Positions 21,969 to 31,827 of a DNA stretch of 64,000 nucleotides are shown here, one piece after another. Below the pieces are notes generated by a model. It had not been told where the DNA came from, did not search any database, and saw only the letters and a program-made list of their open reading frames with translations. The position numbers were made by a program, and so were the translations under genes. This DNA is from Obelidium mucronatum (Eukaryota; Chytridiomycota; Chytridiomycetes; Chytridiales; Chytriomycetaceae). The stretch spans positions 310,001-374,000 of the forward strand of contig JAIVFH010000001.1 of NCBI GenBank assembly GCA_025765595.1. Reading direction: 5' to 3'. Numbering within the stretch: the stretch's first letter is position 1; each line of letters opens with the position of its first letter.

Positions 21969-23520
21969 ATGGTAAACGGCAAAGAGACCATCATCCCACC
22001 ACTGGACACAAAGTTCGAGCCGCTCTCCTTCACGCAATTATTCGTTGTGACTTATTGGGTGTGCAATGCTTTAATTCTGATTGGCGGCACTCCTATCGTT
22101 GCGTTTGTCTGTCTCTACCTGTACCCATACTACACACTCCCAGTCATCATTGCGTACTCAATCTGGGCCTATCTCATTGAAGGCAACATCCACAACAAGG
22201 GAGGTTGGGGACGCAATTATTATGGATACGGATTATGGTGGTCAGGCCTACCCATCTGGAAACACTTTCGTCACTACTTCCAAGCGCATTTGGTTAAAAC
22301 GGCGGATCTCCCTTCAGACAAGAATTATATTTTCAGTATCCATCCGCATGGGGTGTATCTGTTGGGTATCTTTGCCAATGTGACGGGGAACCGGAAGGTG
22401 TTTTATGAGGCTTTTGGGAAGGGGTTGAGTCTGCGGTTGGCGACTTTGCCGATTAACTTTAGGTGAGGGGTTTTTGTGAGTTTTTTTTTCTCTCGTATCG
22501 ATTGTTTTTTATCGGATGGAAGGGGTGGAGGAAAGGCGGGGATTTCAATCAGATTGGCAATGAGACGATGGTCGGGATATTCCTGCCAAACTCATGGGAT
22601 TGTGATTGTGTTTGAAATTGAAAAACTATCAAGGGGGGTTTCGATTGAATTGAGATGGATATACTTACTTGACGACTAGGCAAAAACTGGATTGGAAAAA
22701 AAAAAGAGAACCTGTCGATTACTGACTACTTCATCGTCCACAAAAATAGACTTCCCGTATGGCGCGAGTTCTTTTTGAGTCTTGGCGGAATTGGAGTTGA
22801 TCGCAAGTCTCTTGAATACGTCTTGAAAGAAAAGTCTAGAAAGGATCCATCCAAGGGGGCCGGAAATATTGTAACGCTTGTAGTGGGTGGTGCAGAAGAG
22901 TTTACGTACATGGCACCGAAAACCCTGGATCTTGTTTTGGAAAAGAGGAAAGGATTCGTAAAGTTGGCGTTGACTACAGGGTGAGTTAGGGTTTTGTATG
23001 GAGACAGAGACAGACAGTAGATATTGGGTTTTTGACCGTACAAAACCGTATTTCCAGAGCTTCATTAGTCCCTGTCATTACTTTTAATGAAAATGACACT
23101 TGGAAGCAGTCGCAGGATGGTTGGGTTAAGAAGTTGAATGCCATAACGCACAAGCTTGCTCGATTTGCATTTCCGGCTCTGGAAGGAAGATATGGAATTC
23201 CTGTTATTCCGTTTTCGGCGAAACTGGTTACCGTGAGTGAGTAGTATACCATTGGCTGGCATCAAATTTTCCTGACTTCCGAACTTTTGAATAGTTGGAT
23301 CTCCAATTGATGTAGAACTGACTCCCAATCCTACTGATAAGGAAATTGAAGATCTCCACAAGAGGTAAACTCTACTGTTTTGTTTCAGTTTTTTTGTTCT
23401 CCTTGTTTTAACTTCCAATAACCTCCCACCAGATATATCAAAGAGCTCTTTGTGTTGTACGAAACTTATAAGGACGACTTTTTCAAGGATCGTATTCGGG
23501 ATATGCGTCTTGTCAAGTGA
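21969..23520 (+). CDS. Diacylglycerol acyltransferase, DGAT2 family (copy 1)
   Basis: Transfers an acyl group from acyl-CoA to diacylglycerol, the last step of triacylglycerol synthesis, at the endoplasmic reticulum and lipid droplets (family knowledge). Five exons: 21969-22462, 22750-22980, 23058-23236, 23295-23364 and 23433-23520. Seen in the protein: two N-terminal hydrophobic segments, the signature IHPHGVYLLG, the block LPVWREFFLSLGGIGV, the GGAEEF motif, and a C-terminal HKRYIKELFVLYETYKD helix. Total length is about 353 residues, normal for the family. It stands directly beside a second, diverged DGAT2 gene. Substrate could also be monoacylglycerol or a wax alcohol. Confidence 0.9.
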
Positions 23521-23748
23521 ATGGCAAGACTGGGACATTTTGTTGAAGAAGGTCGTGTGATATTGTTATTGTTCTTGGAGCATTGTAGGAGCATGGGCAG
23601 ACAGTATACGAAAAACAGTATTAGTAAAGTCCTGTTTTCGTGCTGCGCCATCTCAGCATTCCTCACAATTTTTCCGACTGATCGAGCCAAGCACAAACCC
23701 TCATTTTTGCCATTGTCTTCTTCTTTGATCGAAAACAAAACACTGCCA

Positions 23749-25096
23749 ATGCCGCACATCGACGCCGACGACAGCGACTGCGAAAGCGACGCCACGCTGA
23801 CGGGTTCGCCCGCGCGCCGCGGCTTGCGGCGCCGAAGCAGCGACGGCGCGCGCGACACGTTTGCGGTGTTTGTGTTTCTTGCGGCGACGCTGCTGCTGAT
23901 GGTTTGCGCGCCGCTCGCTGCGGCCGCCGCCGTCGTGCTGGCGCCGCCGAGCGTCGCGGCGCCGGCCGTGGCGGCGTACGCGTTGTGGCTGGCCTTCGAC
24001 GCCGGCGCGGCGGTGCGCGGCGGCCGGGGCGCCGTCTGCGGGGTGAGTGTCTGTGCCTTCGAAGTTCGAAGGTTTTCGTGACCGTGGAATACACAGCTGG
24101 GCCGCACAATCATGGACCTGCCCATCTGGCACAACTACAGAAACTACTTTAGCGCTGAACTCATCAAAACTGCTCATCTGCCCGCTGACAGGAACTACAT
24201 CTTTGGAGGCCACCCACATGGCGTCTACTGTCTCGGACTGTTTGCAAACATTCTCTCCAACCAGCCAAGCTTTGAATCTCTATTCCCCGATATCAAAGTT
24301 ACAAGTGCCACACTTCCCATCAACTTCTGGCTTCCCATTTGGAGAGAGTTTATGCTTTCTCTTGGTTTTGTTTCGTGCGAGAGGAAGGCATTAACGGCTG
24401 TTGTGGCGCCTGTGAAGCCAAAGTCTGGGTCGAAGCTTGATCACATGAACAAGACAAAAGTGAGACATTCTTCACCGTATAACAAAGACGTTTTTTCTGA
24501 ATCTGATGACGCGACGACCGCTCGGGGTACTGGTAGAGCATTGTACATTGCAATTGGTGGTGCTGAGGAATTTCTCTTGATGGAGCCTGGGACTATGGAT
24601 CTTGTTGTCTTGAAACGAAAGGGGTTCGCGAAGATGGCATTGGTCACAGGGTGAGTTTTATTCTGATGAGGGGGATTGATGAAATTTTGTTCTGAAACCA
24701 AACCTTAGAGCATCTCTCGTTCCTGTCCTGACATTTGGTGAAACAGACTATGTTAATCGAATCGATACGCCATTCACTCGAAAATTGGCCGAAGTGACTC
24801 AATGGCTGGCCCATTTTGCTTTTCCTGTGTTTGAAGGGAGATGGGGAACTGCTTTTCCGCGTCGGTCGCGACTCGTGACTGTAGTCGGAGAGCCTTTGCA
24901 TACCGAAATTATTGAAAATCCATCAGAAAAGGAAGTGGACGAGTTGCATTCACGGTAGCGTTAAAAGTCCATCACTGAAGTACGCATTGCTTAAAAAAAA
25001 TCTAATAGGTACTTGGACTCTCTTCGATCTTTGTATGACAGGCATAAGGATGAATACTTTGAGCACAGAATCCGTGATATGTGTTTTGCAAAGTGA
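23749..25096 (+). CDS. Diacylglycerol acyltransferase, DGAT2 family (copy 2)
   Basis: Four exons: 23749-24042, 24097-24650, 24709-24954 and 25009-25096. It carries GGHPHGVYCLG, LPIWREFMLSLGFVSC, GGAEEFLLM and a C-terminal RYLDSLRSLYDRHKDEYF. An insertion between the LGF block and the GGAEEF motif contains a charged, Ser-rich stretch absent from copy 1. Exon 1 is strikingly GC-rich and Ala-rich, with two predicted membrane segments, unlike the AT-rich surroundings and unlike copy 1. It starts 229 bases after copy 1 ends. Role as for copy 1; the pair probably differ in acyl preference or regulation (inference). Confidence 0.88.
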
Positions 25097-25307
25097 TTAT
25101 CCATTTCTCACACTCTCTTCTTCTTTCTGGTCGTGGTCTACGACAAGAAATGTGCCATATATTGACTTTTTCTGTTTGCCTCTTTTTTTTTATTTTCTTG
25201 TGCTGTGGTTTGCAAAAGTAAAAAACATGTTTTGTTTCAGTGATGTAGTTTATTGCTGGCCCCCATTACTTTGTACTCTCGCCTTTTCTTTTTCGTACCT
25301 CCTTTTA

Positions 25308-25949
25308 TCAATTTCTTGTAACAGTAAGTATTTCTAAGATCCTTGTTGATGAGTATTTACACATATTTTTATAAGAAAGTCCCACCTGCACTTCTTCCTC
25401 TGGAAGCCTTGCCCAAAGAGCCGAAAGAACTTTCCCCCATTGTGAAAACCCGATTCCTGGGTTCTCTTTCCGAATCCGCTCTCGATTCGCATTCCCAAAC
25501 AAAACGTATGCTGAACGCGGTTTGATGGGTTTAATCACTTTGGTGACCCATTTAGTAAAGCCTGGCAGACTAGGATCCACAATATCGGGCAATTTCATGC
25601 GGCGCAGACCGCTGTATGAACAGCGGGGACACACGCGGCGTAGTTCGAACCATTCGATAGTCTTTGTTTGTGGAGCAGAATCACAAAACTGGCAGCCGAC
25701 TCTTGTGACCAAAAGCACGAGGAGTTTATAAGATACGAATGGTACAACAGAGATGGGTAATTGGGGGTATTCCATGTTGATCCATGCAGTTCGCCAGATT
25801 TGGGAGGTTTCGATGGTCAAACTGGCTAGGCGTTTGCTGCAGCAGCTGAGGGCGAGCAAGCAAGACGGAGTTGCGTGAAAACAGATTTCGTTGAATATCT
25901 CTACAGGAATTGTGTCGATGCTATGGCGCGTGAAGGTGGGTCTGATCAT
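25308..25949 (-). CDS. F-box protein with a C-terminal HMG-box-like domain
   Basis: A single exon of 213 residues. Residues about 12-50 match an F-box (IPVEIFNEICFHATPSCLLA, then CCSKRLASL and W), which normally binds Skp1 in SCF ubiquitin ligases. Residues about 90-115 have two CxxC pairs (CQFC, CPRC) that could hold zinc. Residues about 145-190 resemble an HMG box (KPRSAYVLFGNANRERIRKE, then FSQWGKVLSALWARLPEEE). The combination suggests a DNA- or chromatin-linked F-box adaptor (inference). It is transcribed convergently with the second DGAT2 gene. Confidence 0.7.
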   Translation of the reverse strand: MIRPTFTRHSIDTIPVEIFNEICFHATPSCLLALSCCSKRLASLTIETSQIWRTAWINMEYPQLPISVVPFVSYKLLVLLVTRVGCQFCDSAPQTKTIEWFELRRVCPRCSYSGLRRMKLPDIVDPSLPGFTKWVTKVIKPIKPRSAYVLFGNANRERIRKENPGIGFSQWGKVLSALWARLPEEEVQVGLSYKNMCKYSSTRILEILTVTRN

Positions 25950-25987
25950 TTTTTTTGTGTGGTTGGAGGAAATTTATTTTTACCGAA

Positions 25988-27593
25988 ATGCAACTCCTTC
26001 ACAATATAAACCACATTAAATTGAAAGTGTCTGGTTTTAAACGTATCATTTCCTTTCTAGGGCTCGCTTTTGGGCTCTTTGTCTTTTCCTTTGGAGTGTC
26101 GTCGCTCCTCGGATTCCCCAGCAAACAACAACCAGACCACTTGATAAACAAAGACACCACCACTCTGGCGTCCCAATCGAAATGCAAAAACAAAACCATC
26201 CCGTCAATAATTTTCAACGTGGACTCTCTCAAAGAAACAGAAAGTCGCACTTGGTTCGCAGAGAGCGAGTATTCTGACAACCTTGTTAGCCCATCAGAAA
26301 CTCAACTTCCCAAAAGCTACTGCAAAACATTTACTGTTCCCTCTATAATCAATGCTACTAAAAATTGCAATCAAGTTTTCAAGATGAAAGATTTCGTTTT
26401 TGGTATGGCCACGACACCGAAACGGTTGGAACGCGTTTTGCCTGCCGTTTCGCATTGGCTTGCCCCAAGAACAAATGAATCTCCCAATAATTCGGCAACA
26501 TTACTTGTACTCCATAATATTCTGTTGGCAGAGAATGGGGATGAAGCTAAAAGTGAAGGTAATCACCTATAATCACACTCTATTCAAAATTAAAAAAAAA
26601 ACAAAAAAAAGCACGAATCCGCAACACTTCAACACAAAAAAGAATGAACATTTCTTTCCAATACACAAACATCAACCGTTATGAACAAAGAGTCGTATTC
26701 CTGATCCAATCGCTCTGGAAACTATCCCTTCCCGCCAAATGGTACATTATCCAAGACGACGACACGTTCTGGATAACACGGGATTCCATATTGGATTTAG
26801 TCGCATCCTATTCAGAAGATCCCATGGCAAGGAATATATTTATCGGTGCCAACACGGAAAGTCGAGCACAAAAGAGTCACTTTGGGAATATAGCGTATGG
26901 GGGAGGTGGGATTGTTTTGTCCCATAAGCTGGTGGAGCTGTTGAATCAAGATGGGGTTTTGGAAAACTGTTTTGAAAAGTTTAAAACTCGTTTTGGAGGT
27001 AAACAGTCTGGTTTTTTTTTGTTGATTGGGGCAAACAGACTAAACTCTGTGTTTTTATTTTTTTATTCCAATAAGGCGACGATATTATTACTCAATGCAT
27101 CAAACTCGCTGCCAATCTCAATGTCATGTACGACAATCGTCTACACCAATGTGACTTCCATAACACAAGAGAATCCATTGAATTTTTTCAAAGCGGCGCC
27201 CCAATCAGTACACTTCATCATTGGAATGGAGGAGGTCCTGCTGAAAGAGGGTTCACACTATTTCCAGAATCACAAGGCTTGCCTTTTCACGCGAACCCGT
27301 TAGAGAGTATTCTACTACTAGGCGAAGCAGCAGCTGCCATCGGTCATCAAAACTTTGCGAGACGCCTTGTTTTGGAAGGTGGGAAAGTGGTTGTTAGTTT
27401 GGGGTATAGTGTTGTTGTGTATGAAGCAGGGTTTGTTGAGTTGAGTGGTTTTGAGAGGGTTTTCAATAAGGTGGTGTATTATTTGTATCGTGTTGAATGT
27501 AGTGAGGGTGGAACTGTTTCAATGTTGTATCGGAATGGAGACCGCGAGGTTGTGGTTGTGGGTTGGGTGTATAATGCCACGGAATTTTGTTGA
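25988..27593 (+). CDS. Fringe-like type II membrane glycosyltransferase
   Basis: Three exons: 25988-26558, 26612-26998 and 27076-27593, about 491 residues. A single N-terminal membrane anchor (RIISFLGLAFGLFVFSFGV) follows a short cytoplasmic tail, as in Golgi type II enzymes. FGMATTPKRLERVLP opens the catalytic region. IIQDDDTF supplies the DxD metal/nucleotide-sugar motif, then AYGGGGIVLS and GGDDIITQCI follow as in Fringe/DUF604-type beta-1,3-glycosyltransferases. Acceptor and sugar cannot be read from sequence. The protein likely modifies secreted or wall proteins, such as those encoded just downstream (inference). Confidence 0.75.
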
Positions 27594-27672
27594 TAAGAGT
27601 TAATCATTTTCTGGATGTGGAGATACTTTTGAGTTTATTGCTACAACCTTCTTTTTTTAAATACAACGAAAA

Positions 27673-28173
27673 TCAAATGAGAAGGGCTAAAGCAGCAGTC
27701 ATGAAAATGACCGAGGCACCCAATTCAATGGCTCCGCTTTTTGTGGTAAGAATGTTCACGATAGTGGTTGCGGTGGTAGATTTAGTCGTAGTACCAGCCA
27801 CAGTAGTAGTGACTGGCGCAGTAGTAGTGACTGGTGCAGCCGTGGCAGTTCCAGATGGGGAGAGTTGGCAAGAACCCTGAACGCCAGCCATGGGTGGGTC
27901 TACTGGAGCAGGTTTGACGCAGACAAGGCCTTGCTTGCAGATGGCACTGTTTGGGTAGACTTGCTGACATGGGCCGCCAACGTCGGAGACCTTGAGTGTG
28001 CATACTCCTTTGGCGCCGGGAAGAGAGCCGGTAGCGTAGATGCAGTCAACGTTCTGCTCGCACACTGGTGGGTCGGCGATACCGCCTCCACAAGCTCCTC
28101 CAATTGGAACGACTTCACCAGCAAGAGCGGTGGCGGAAAGAGCAGCAAGAGCGAAAAGGGAGATCAATTGCAT
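27673..28173 (-). CDS. Secreted cysteine-rich, probably GPI-anchored protein (copy 1)
   Basis: 166 residues. The start MQLISLFALAALSATALAG is chosen because it gives a textbook signal peptide and matches the start of the paralogue; an upstream in-frame ATG at 28320 would bury it. The mature part has eight cysteines in a compact domain (GGACGGGIADPPVCEQNVDC onward). A Thr/Ala-rich linker (TTTAPVTTTVAGTTTK) and a hydrophobic end (VIFMTAALALLI) suggest a GPI signal and an O-glycosylated stalk. It is likely a cell-surface or wall protein. Its neighbour at 28747-29262 is nearly identical in the cysteine domain. Confidence 0.82.
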   Translation of the reverse strand: MQLISLFALAALSATALAGEVVPIGGACGGGIADPPVCEQNVDCIYATGSLPGAKGVCTLKVSDVGGPCQQVYPNSAICKQGLVCVKPAPVDPPMAGVQGSCQLSPSGTATAAPVTTTAPVTTTVAGTTTKSTTATTIVNILTTKSGAIELGASVIFMTAALALLI

Positions 28174-28746
28174 TTTGTTTTGGGTTCGGTTTTTGGAATG
28201 GAGGGGGGAAAAGAGCCTTGCGTGAGCAACTTTATAGTGGTTTCCCGTAAATTTTTGAGGCTGGTCCCCACAATTTTGATTGGCAGTTACACCAAACCAA
28301 TAAAGGAGGCGCTCTCGCAATTCAACCTACTTCAAACCTCCGGGTATTCCGTAATGTACTACCTGCCGTTTAAATCAAGTAATTGTTGAGAACCGAGGCG
28401 CCCTTCGTTCACTGTACTTCTCCTTCGATTGCCGCCCATGTTCGAATTCAAACACAGCCACAAAAGCCACAACAAGTGGGCGAAGACATGCGTTGAAAAC
28501 TCCAGAAAGTGAGCAACTGCTTCAGTTTTCTTAAGTTCGGAGTTATCGCGAACTGCAGTGGGTAGTTCGGGACGACGCACGATGCGCTATTATTTGATAC
28601 CAGGTTTGAATATTGTTTATCTCTATTTCTCCAATTGTCGATCATCCAGGGCTTTATTCTTGAACGAAAAACTAAAGTTTTCTTAGAGACAAACAATCAG
28701 CATGTTAAATACACATTTTATTGCTACAACTATACTACACGTGGTC

Positions 28747-29262
28747 TCACAAAAGAAATGCAAAGGCAAAAGCAACAACACCAACGGGGACACCAAATTC
28801 AACGACCGAGCTCTTTGTAGTAAGAATATCCTTGATTGTAGAGATAGATCCACCAGTCGTTGTTGATGACGAACCAGCAGCTGTAGTGGTAGTAACAGGT
28901 GCAGAGGTAGTACTAATGGTTGGTACAGCAGTGGTAGTTTCAGATGGAGGAACTTTGCAAGTACCCTGAACTCCAGCCATGGGTGGGTCTACTGGAGCAG
29001 GCTTGACGCAGACAAGGCCTTGCTTGCAGACGGCACTGTTTGGGTAGACTTGCTGACATGGGCCGCCAACGTCGGAGACCTTGAGCGTGCATACTCCTTT
29101 GGCGCCGGGAAGAGAACCGGTAGCGTAGATGCAGTCAACGTTCTGCTCGCACACTGGTGGGTCGGCGATACCGCCTCCACAAGCTCCTCCAACTGGAACG
29201 ACTTCTCCAGCAAGAGCGGTGGCGGAAAGGGTGGCAAGAGCGAAAAGAGTGATCAAGTGCAT
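28747..29262 (-). CDS. Secreted cysteine-rich, probably GPI-anchored protein (copy 2)
   Basis: 171 residues, opening MHLITLFALATLSATALAG. The cysteine domain differs from copy 1 at only a few residues, and its DNA is almost identical. The Ser/Thr linker and hydrophobic C-terminus (VGVVAFAFAFLL) have diverged in sequence and length. This pattern fits tandem duplication followed by gene conversion or strong constraint on the domain only. The same strand and similar leader suggest parallel expression. Confidence 0.82.
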   Translation of the reverse strand: MHLITLFALATLSATALAGEVVPVGGACGGGIADPPVCEQNVDCIYATGSLPGAKGVCTLKVSDVGGPCQQVYPNSAVCKQGLVCVKPAPVDPPMAGVQGTCKVPPSETTTAVPTISTTSAPVTTTTAAGSSSTTTGGSISTIKDILTTKSSVVEFGVPVGVVAFAFAFLL

Positions 29263-29531
29263 TGGTTTCTCAGTTTTTCAGGTTTTGGAATTGAGGGAAG
29301 GAGTCCTCACTTGTATTTATACAAATTTTTGAGGCTGGGTCAATGAACGAAATATTGCGCGGCGGTTGTCGTCAACAGCAGTCGAACATGAGCGGTTAGT
29401 CGAAACTATGATTGATCAGTCGTGAGCGGGTACGACGAAAATTCACTCGGTTGAACAATTGGCTCTCGAGTTTACCTGCCAAACACACATTGTCCATTTA
29501 TATAGAATAATGAGTTTAAATAACAATTTAT

Positions 29532-30131
29532 TCATGCACCGATGCCAGAAAGTAATCCTGATGTAATAAACGCGCCCTCCAGTGATAAAGGACATTTGTG
29601 GACTGAATGTTCCGCCAACTTCATTACATGAACTACAGCATCCAAACCCGCCACATCAAGATTCCGCGGTCCTTCCGCAATGTCCCTCAATGCCTCTCGA
29701 TTGTGACGTTGCACATTAAAAATTAGATTCAATGTTTGGAAAAGTTGGTGAACAGCGCCCGACTTCTTGTCATCAGCATCCATCCATATTTCTATAGCTT
29801 CGCTTGGATAACTTTGGTAGACGTTGTTTCTCGAGCTGGCAATACTGAACGAAACGCCAATAAAACTCGTCCTCGTCAGGAGATTCACATCCTGAATAAG
29901 ATGACGAGCCAAGTCGAAGTGAGTTACTGTATTTGTTCCTCGAGAGTCAGCCGTCACTCGGACTAGAGCGAAGTTGGTGAACAGAAGTGACCTTTCGAGA
30001 TTTGCGAACAAGACTAATGGCTTCTCGCCTGGCGAAAGCAGCTTGAGAAGCGAAGGCGGAAACGGCTCATGCGCAAGAGTGCATGAAGATGCGTGGGTTT
30101 GCTGTTGTGTTTTGGATGGTGCGGATCCCAT
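29532..30131 (-). CDS. Hypothetical protein, possible PH-like fold (copy 1)
   Basis: 199 residues, no signal peptide, single exon. The region LLKLLSPGEKPLVLFANLER, then LLFTNFALVRVT, reads like the first strands of a PH-like barrel; the paralogue next door aligns there (EKPLIALTSKRGSYVFTDSG). The C-terminal third is helical. An N-terminal MGSAPSKTQQQ could be N-myristoylated (Gly2, Ser in position 6 context), which would fit membrane attachment, but this is inference. Function is unknown. Confidence 0.6.
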   Translation of the reverse strand: MGSAPSKTQQQTHASSCTLAHEPFPPSLLKLLSPGEKPLVLFANLERSLLFTNFALVRVTADSRGTNTVTHFDLARHLIQDVNLLTRTSFIGVSFSIASSRNNVYQSYPSEAIEIWMDADDKKSGAVHQLFQTLNLIFNVQRHNREALRDIAEGPRNLDVAGLDAVVHVMKLAEHSVHKCPLSLEGAFITSGLLSGIGA

Positions 30132-30196
30132 GATTTGGACTGTCTTTTAATTTTTTTTTTGGCACTGCCACATCAGTGACATCACCAATCGTTCAT

Positions 30197-30769
30197 TCAA
30201 AACCCACAGCGAGTGTACACGCTTTGGTAAGAAGTTGGACGGTATCCATTCAATAAAGCTTCTGTTGCACCTTGAATTGATGCCAACAGATCCTTATCAT
30301 CACCAACAACCATCTTCCCCATCAAGTCTCGAGCAACCTCCAACTTCTGCTTATTCCGCACAATTTCGCGATCCAACTCATTTACAAGTCGAAACAAGGA
30401 CTCAGCAAGGGCTTTTGATTGAACGCTGATCTCTTCCACTCCCCTTGTTGTTTGGAAAGACACAACTACGTCACGACCCTCGATGCCAGAGCCGGTCTCG
30501 ATTTTTGCATCATAAATTGGTCGTTCTGATGAGGAAAAGTCAAAGCGGTGAACATATGTGCGTGGCTCGACTGCTTCAGTGATACGAACAACAATCAAAC
30601 CACTGTCAGTGAACACGTAAGACCCTCTCTTGGAGGTGAGTGCAATCAACGGCTTCTCTTGCGGCAATAGATATTGCAGGAGATGGGCAATCAACGGTGA
30701 TTGCAGGTCGACTTGGTTGTGGACAGCAAGTTTGGCGGGCGCACTGTGGAACTTTGAAATTGATGACAT
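30197..30769 (-). CDS. Hypothetical protein, possible PH-like fold (copy 2)
   Basis: 190 residues, single exon, 65 bases from its paralogue on the same strand. Shared positions: a leucine-rich start (LIAHLLQYLLPQEKPL), GSYVFTDSGLIVVRI, HRFDFSS, and a helical C-terminal half with ELDREIVRNKQKLEVARDLM. The identity between the pair is low, so the duplication is old. Fold assignment is a guess from strand pattern; no catalytic motif is visible. Confidence 0.6.
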   Translation of the reverse strand: MSSISKFHSAPAKLAVHNQVDLQSPLIAHLLQYLLPQEKPLIALTSKRGSYVFTDSGLIVVRITEAVEPRTYVHRFDFSSSERPIYDAKIETGSGIEGRDVVVSFQTTRGVEEISVQSKALAESLFRLVNELDREIVRNKQKLEVARDLMGKMVVGDDKDLLASIQGATEALLNGYRPTSYQSVYTRCGF

Positions 30770-31034
30770 AATTATGAATTTATGTATTTATCTGTATTTA
30801 TTTATTTATCTATTTAAATAATATATTTAATGAGACCTTTGTTGGCGCCACATTCACCCTAAAGCTTATCTTCGAATTGCAACATCTACCGGCTCTTCTC
30901 GATCTTTTCTTGAGTTTGCTTGTATATGTTCGATACTGCTCCATCTGAATGGGGAGGTACAAGGTCAAGTAAACAATGCTGCTTAACCACCTTTCTTTAT
31001 AAGACAGTCCCAAAATCAACCTAAAAAAAAAGAA

Positions 31035-31802
31035 ATGAGCAAAATTCGGAACATTCGAATACCCGACTCAGATTCAGAATCAGATTCCTCAGACTCAGAA
31101 ACCGGCTTGACTTCGGCCGCCCCAGATTTCGATGTCTTTGACAGAGAGGCCAACCCAACAAAACAACCCTTTGACTACTACTGCGTCTTTGATGTCGAAG
31201 CGACTTGTGAAGAAAACAGAAAGGACTGGAAAAATGAAGTAATTGAGTTCCCCGTTGTGGTGATTGATTCTAAGACACTCCAAGTCGTAGCTGGTAATAT
31301 CCATCTCCATTTCGTCTGATCTGTTTATTCTATCTAATCATTCGTTTTTTCAGAATTTCAATCGTACGTGAGGCCAGTTCTGAACCCAACCTTGACAGCC
31401 TTTTGCACAAATCTGACTGGAATCACCCAAGATGTAGTGGACGCGTCTCCCACCTTTCCCCAAGTTCTCAAGAACTTTGAATCGTTCATGGCGGATAATA
31501 ATCTGTCGCACAACAACATGCGATTTGTGACTGATGGTCCTTGGGATATTCGTGATTTCGTCCGGAAACAGTGCAATCTCTCTGGCATTCGACCGCTTCC
31601 GGTATACTTCAAAGACTATATCGATTTAAGGCGGTTATTTAAGGACATCAAGAGGGATACGACCGTGAAGGCGAATTTGAATGGAATGTTGTCGGCTTTG
31701 GGGATGGAGTTTGTAGGAAGACCTCATTCTGGGATAGATGATACTAGGAATATTGCGCGAATCGCTCTCCGCTTAATGGAAGAAGGGTGGATATTTGAAT
31801 AA
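31035..31802 (+). CDS. ERI1-like DEDDh 3'-5' exoribonuclease
   Basis: Two exons, 31035-31293 and 31354-31802, about 236 residues. The N-terminus is acidic and Ser-rich (SDSESDSSDSET). The exonuclease motifs are visible: FDVEATCEE (Exo I, D and E), TDGPWDIRDF (Exo II, D) and HSGIDDTRNIARI (Exo III, H and D). This spacing is typical of the ERI1/ERI3/PRNP-interacting group, which trims structured RNA and histone mRNA or small-RNA 3' ends. It ends only 25 bases before the next nuclease gene on the same strand. Confidence 0.88.
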
Positions 31803-31827
31803 AAACTATTTATTTAATATTAATATA

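Noticed and set aside
23663..24219. Long overlapping open frames on the minus strand and in other frames opposite the second DGAT2 exon 1
   Set aside because: They are explained by the very high GC content, which removes stop codons in every frame. They are Arg/Pro/Ala-rich and have no domain, and the plus-strand exon splices into a DGAT2 gene.
27865..29346. Plus-strand frames of about 100-170 codons over the two secreted protein genes
   Set aside because: They mirror the minus-strand genes, which have signal peptides, eight conserved cysteines and GPI-like ends. The antisense frames have none of these.
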